From Cynocephalus volans (Eukaryota > Chordata > Mammalia > Dermoptera > Cynocephalidae): a stretch of 64,000 nt of DNA. The position numbers were made by a program, and so were the translations under genes. The notes beneath the pieces are model-generated. The model saw only the letters and a program-made list of their open reading frames with translations. It did no database searches and was not told the DNA's origin. How positions within the stretch are numbered: the stretch's first letter is position 1; each line of letters begins with the position of its first letter. Location of the stretch: assembly GCF_027409185.1 (NCBI RefSeq), contig NC_084460.1, forward strand, positions 60,586,501 through 60,650,500, read 5' to 3'. Shown in pieces: positions 61,916 to 64,000 of the stretch.

Positions 61916-64000
61916 AGTTACACAGGGGAAAGTGTAACATGGATGCATTTTGGCTCAGCTTGGAAACATATTTTTACAGGTTGGCAGAATATTCACATCT
62001 TGGGGAGAATTATGGAAGTAGCACCAGGCTGGCAGAGAGCCAAGCTCAGTACCACTGTGACCAGGAGGAGACTGCCCTTCCTGCTCCCAGCCCCTTTTCT
62101 TGATTTCCAGGGCTTGGGGTCCCTTACGTATGGAAAGTCTGAGACTCCAGAACTGTCCCTCAGAGTGTCCTGCTTTGTGTCCTGCCGTCTCGCACAGCCA
62201 TCAGACCCAGTCCTCACAATTGCATACACACCTGTGGCTAGAGAAAGGACTTGGCATGTTACTTCAGAAACGTTAGCAACAAAACGTTCATGCCCCTTTT
62301 TCAATAAGTTTTCTTCTGGAATCTTCCTGAATATGCCAAACAAAATGGTAAAATGCAAACAAAGCTGTGAGCACAGATTTGTTCATTGCTGTGTTGTACG
62401 TGGTAGCAAATGTCCAGACCCCTCCTAATGTCCATCCAGGGAGGACGGGTATACCACTGACGGAGCATCTGTATGACAGACTGTTGCACTGCTCTTAAAG
62501 ACTGGTGATAGGGGTTTGGTACAGTGTAAAAGTGCTGGTGATATAACGCTGAACATAAAAAAAAAAAAGGAGACAAGTTTGTAGGTATCTAAAATGTGTT
62601 GCTATCAAATTTTGTGTAATGTAAGCAAGCTCTGGACAGGAAAATCTATTAGATTGTTTTGTTCTACACAGATTTTCTGTCCCACTATTTTCTTGCATGA
62701 AGGCAGCAGACGAGGGCTATAGAGGACCCAGTTTGGCGTCCAAGAGCAAGGGGCTCACCACCTCTGGGAGCTGTCAGGAATGGCAGCGCCAACTCTGGAG
62801 GAGTGAAATGGTATTTTTCTAAACCAGAGAAACCGCGTGCAGCATGAAGCCCCAAAAAGCAAGTGTCGGCCCAGAAACTGGGTGGGATTTAAGGGGGCGG
62901 GGAGGCTGGTCAGAGCAGGCGCAGTGCTTGGGGGACCAGGCAGGGGCAGGAGGGGGGACAGGGCTCGGAGCACACAGCTTCCTCCAATTGGTCCCTCAAG
63001 TCATCTCCCAACTCAATGCCCCATCTTTGTCATGGCTCTTTGGTTGTAAGATGCAAAATCTCCTCAACAAAAGGAGCATTTACATAGAGCCCATCCGTAC
63101 AAGAATTTCTCAGGAAGCAATGGTTTCTGCCTCTCCCTGGGGCCACTCACCTCTGCCTGTCTCAGGCTTGTCCACTTTACCCTTTTCTCTCCCACAGCAC
63201 TCGGTTTGTGTCCCCCAAAACGTCTCACGGCTGGGTTGCTGCCCTGCCTTGACCTCCACTGTGTCTAAAAGAAGCTGGCTCATTCCCATACCTCTTCCAG
63301 CAGTTCCTGGGTCCCTCCCAGTCCTGGGAAAGGGAAGGCACCTGACTAGCTCTTGCTGGGCTGACTGTTAGGACCACTGAGGCCTCTCTTCACCCTAGGA
63401 GAGGGCTGCGGCTGAGCAAGTATCTTCAGTGCTCCCAGTATCCACCCGCCTATAAAGCCATTCATAAATGGGCTCCCCTGGCCCTCACACTCACTTCCAG
63501 GAGCTGCCTACACCCTCCAGTCTGGCCCCTTCCAGGACACGCAGTCCGATGGGCTTCCCTTCAAAGGAGTTTGTATTGCCTCATGCCCAAATCCCCCTTC
63601 ATTAAGTTTGCTCCCAGGGGCTCTCCTGGGAATCTAGTTGCTCGGTGGCCTTTGGCTCTGTTATAAGGCTTCCTGACTGCCCCAGGCATCTCCTGTGTGT
63701 GAGCCCTTCTCACACTCAACACAGAGAGCTTCTGTGACCAGATGTGTGAGGAAGCAATTCGCCAGTGGACTCCAGCTGGGCATCCTCTAATTCAACTGAA
63801 TTCTGACACCGTCTACCTGAGTTAGAGTCAGATCCCACAGGTTAGGGGCTCAGTCCCACAAGACCGCCCCCTCTTCAGATGCCAGTCACAATTAGTAGAT
63901 TGTCACCTATACTTCTGACCAACTGGTTCAATTAATTTGCTAGGATGGCTCACAGAGCTCAGGGAAATACCTACATATGTTTCTTATAAATAATATTACA
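61916..64000. other. Intergenic sequence at the right end, no gene recognised
   Basis: 62370-62620 carries an old L1 3'-like piece (CATTGCTGTGTTGTACGTGGTAGCAAA, then an A run). 62780-63000 is G-rich. About 63780-63980 recalls an antisense ERVL/MaLR-type LTR (AGGTTAGGGGCTCAGTCCCACAAGAC, TAATTTGCTAGGATGGCTCACAGAG). Human synteny would place MYO7B further right; no myosin exon was found. Confidence 0.4.

Noticed and set aside
61900..64000. Possible first exons of MYO7B, expected to the right by human synteny
   Set aside because: No myosin motor sequence (for example the P-loop region) or matching start exon was seen in any frame.

Overview
This is mammalian nuclear DNA: spliced exons with GT-AG borders, a CpG-island promoter, and a dense background of LINEs, SINEs, MaLR and ERV LTRs, DNA transposons and processed pseudogenes. 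The most diagnostic repeats are monomeric and dimeric SINEs derived from a tRNA (tRNA-Ile-like heads such as GGCTGGCCAGTTAGCTCA, B boxes such as GGTTCGGATCC, A-rich tails). They match what is described as the CYN family of colugos, so my best inference is a flying lemur (Dermoptera, Galeopterus or Cynocephalus). That is inference from recall, not a database result.

The only protein-coding gene recognised is IWS1, on the minus strand, from its start codon at 38818 leftwards. Twelve coding exons can be placed to the base with conserved phases. They encode residues 1 to about 738 of a protein that should be about 819 residues. The last coding exons (about 80 residues) lie left of position 1. IWS1 is the SPT6-associated RNA polymerase II elongation and mRNA-processing factor: a long acidic Ser/Asp/Glu repeat region (mostly exon 3), short acidic docking motifs (exons 4-5), and a TFIIS N-terminal-like helical domain (exons 7-11).

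Layout. 1-2245: intron 12, largely an old L2. 2246-19121: exons 12 to 3, whose introns carry MIR and L1 pieces, a 1.5 kb L1-5'UTR-like/GC-repeat composite element (4220-5760), a tRNA-Gly half retropseudogene (7597-7664), a mariner interrupted by a cyclophilin A (PPIA) pseudogene (about 11925-13635) and a Tigger-type transposon ending about 20 bp from exon 5. 19122-36480: the 17.4 kb intron 2, holding a young SINE, a tailless 39-base SINE fragment with perfect target duplications, a MaLR LTR with perfect duplications, and a much-interrupted L1 (27880-32660). 36481-38818: exons 2 and 1. 38600-39200: CpG-island promoter.

39200-64000 is 5' of IWS1 and contains no gene I can support. In human the next gene upstream is MYO7B, but none of its exons were seen. 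It holds an RPS25 processed pseudogene, a 2.7 kb L1 insertion with a 20 bp target duplication, several SINEs, MaLR LTRs, a probable solo LTR, and a complete but decayed class I endogenous retrovirus on the minus strand (51450-57905) with both LTRs, a 5 bp target duplication and a tRNA-Phe-type primer site. No new enzymatic or defence system is evident. The most unusual observations are two retropseudogenes cut at the tRNA anticodon region, a duplicated splice donor at the IWS1 exon that ends in the AKT-site codon, and the composite intron-9 element.
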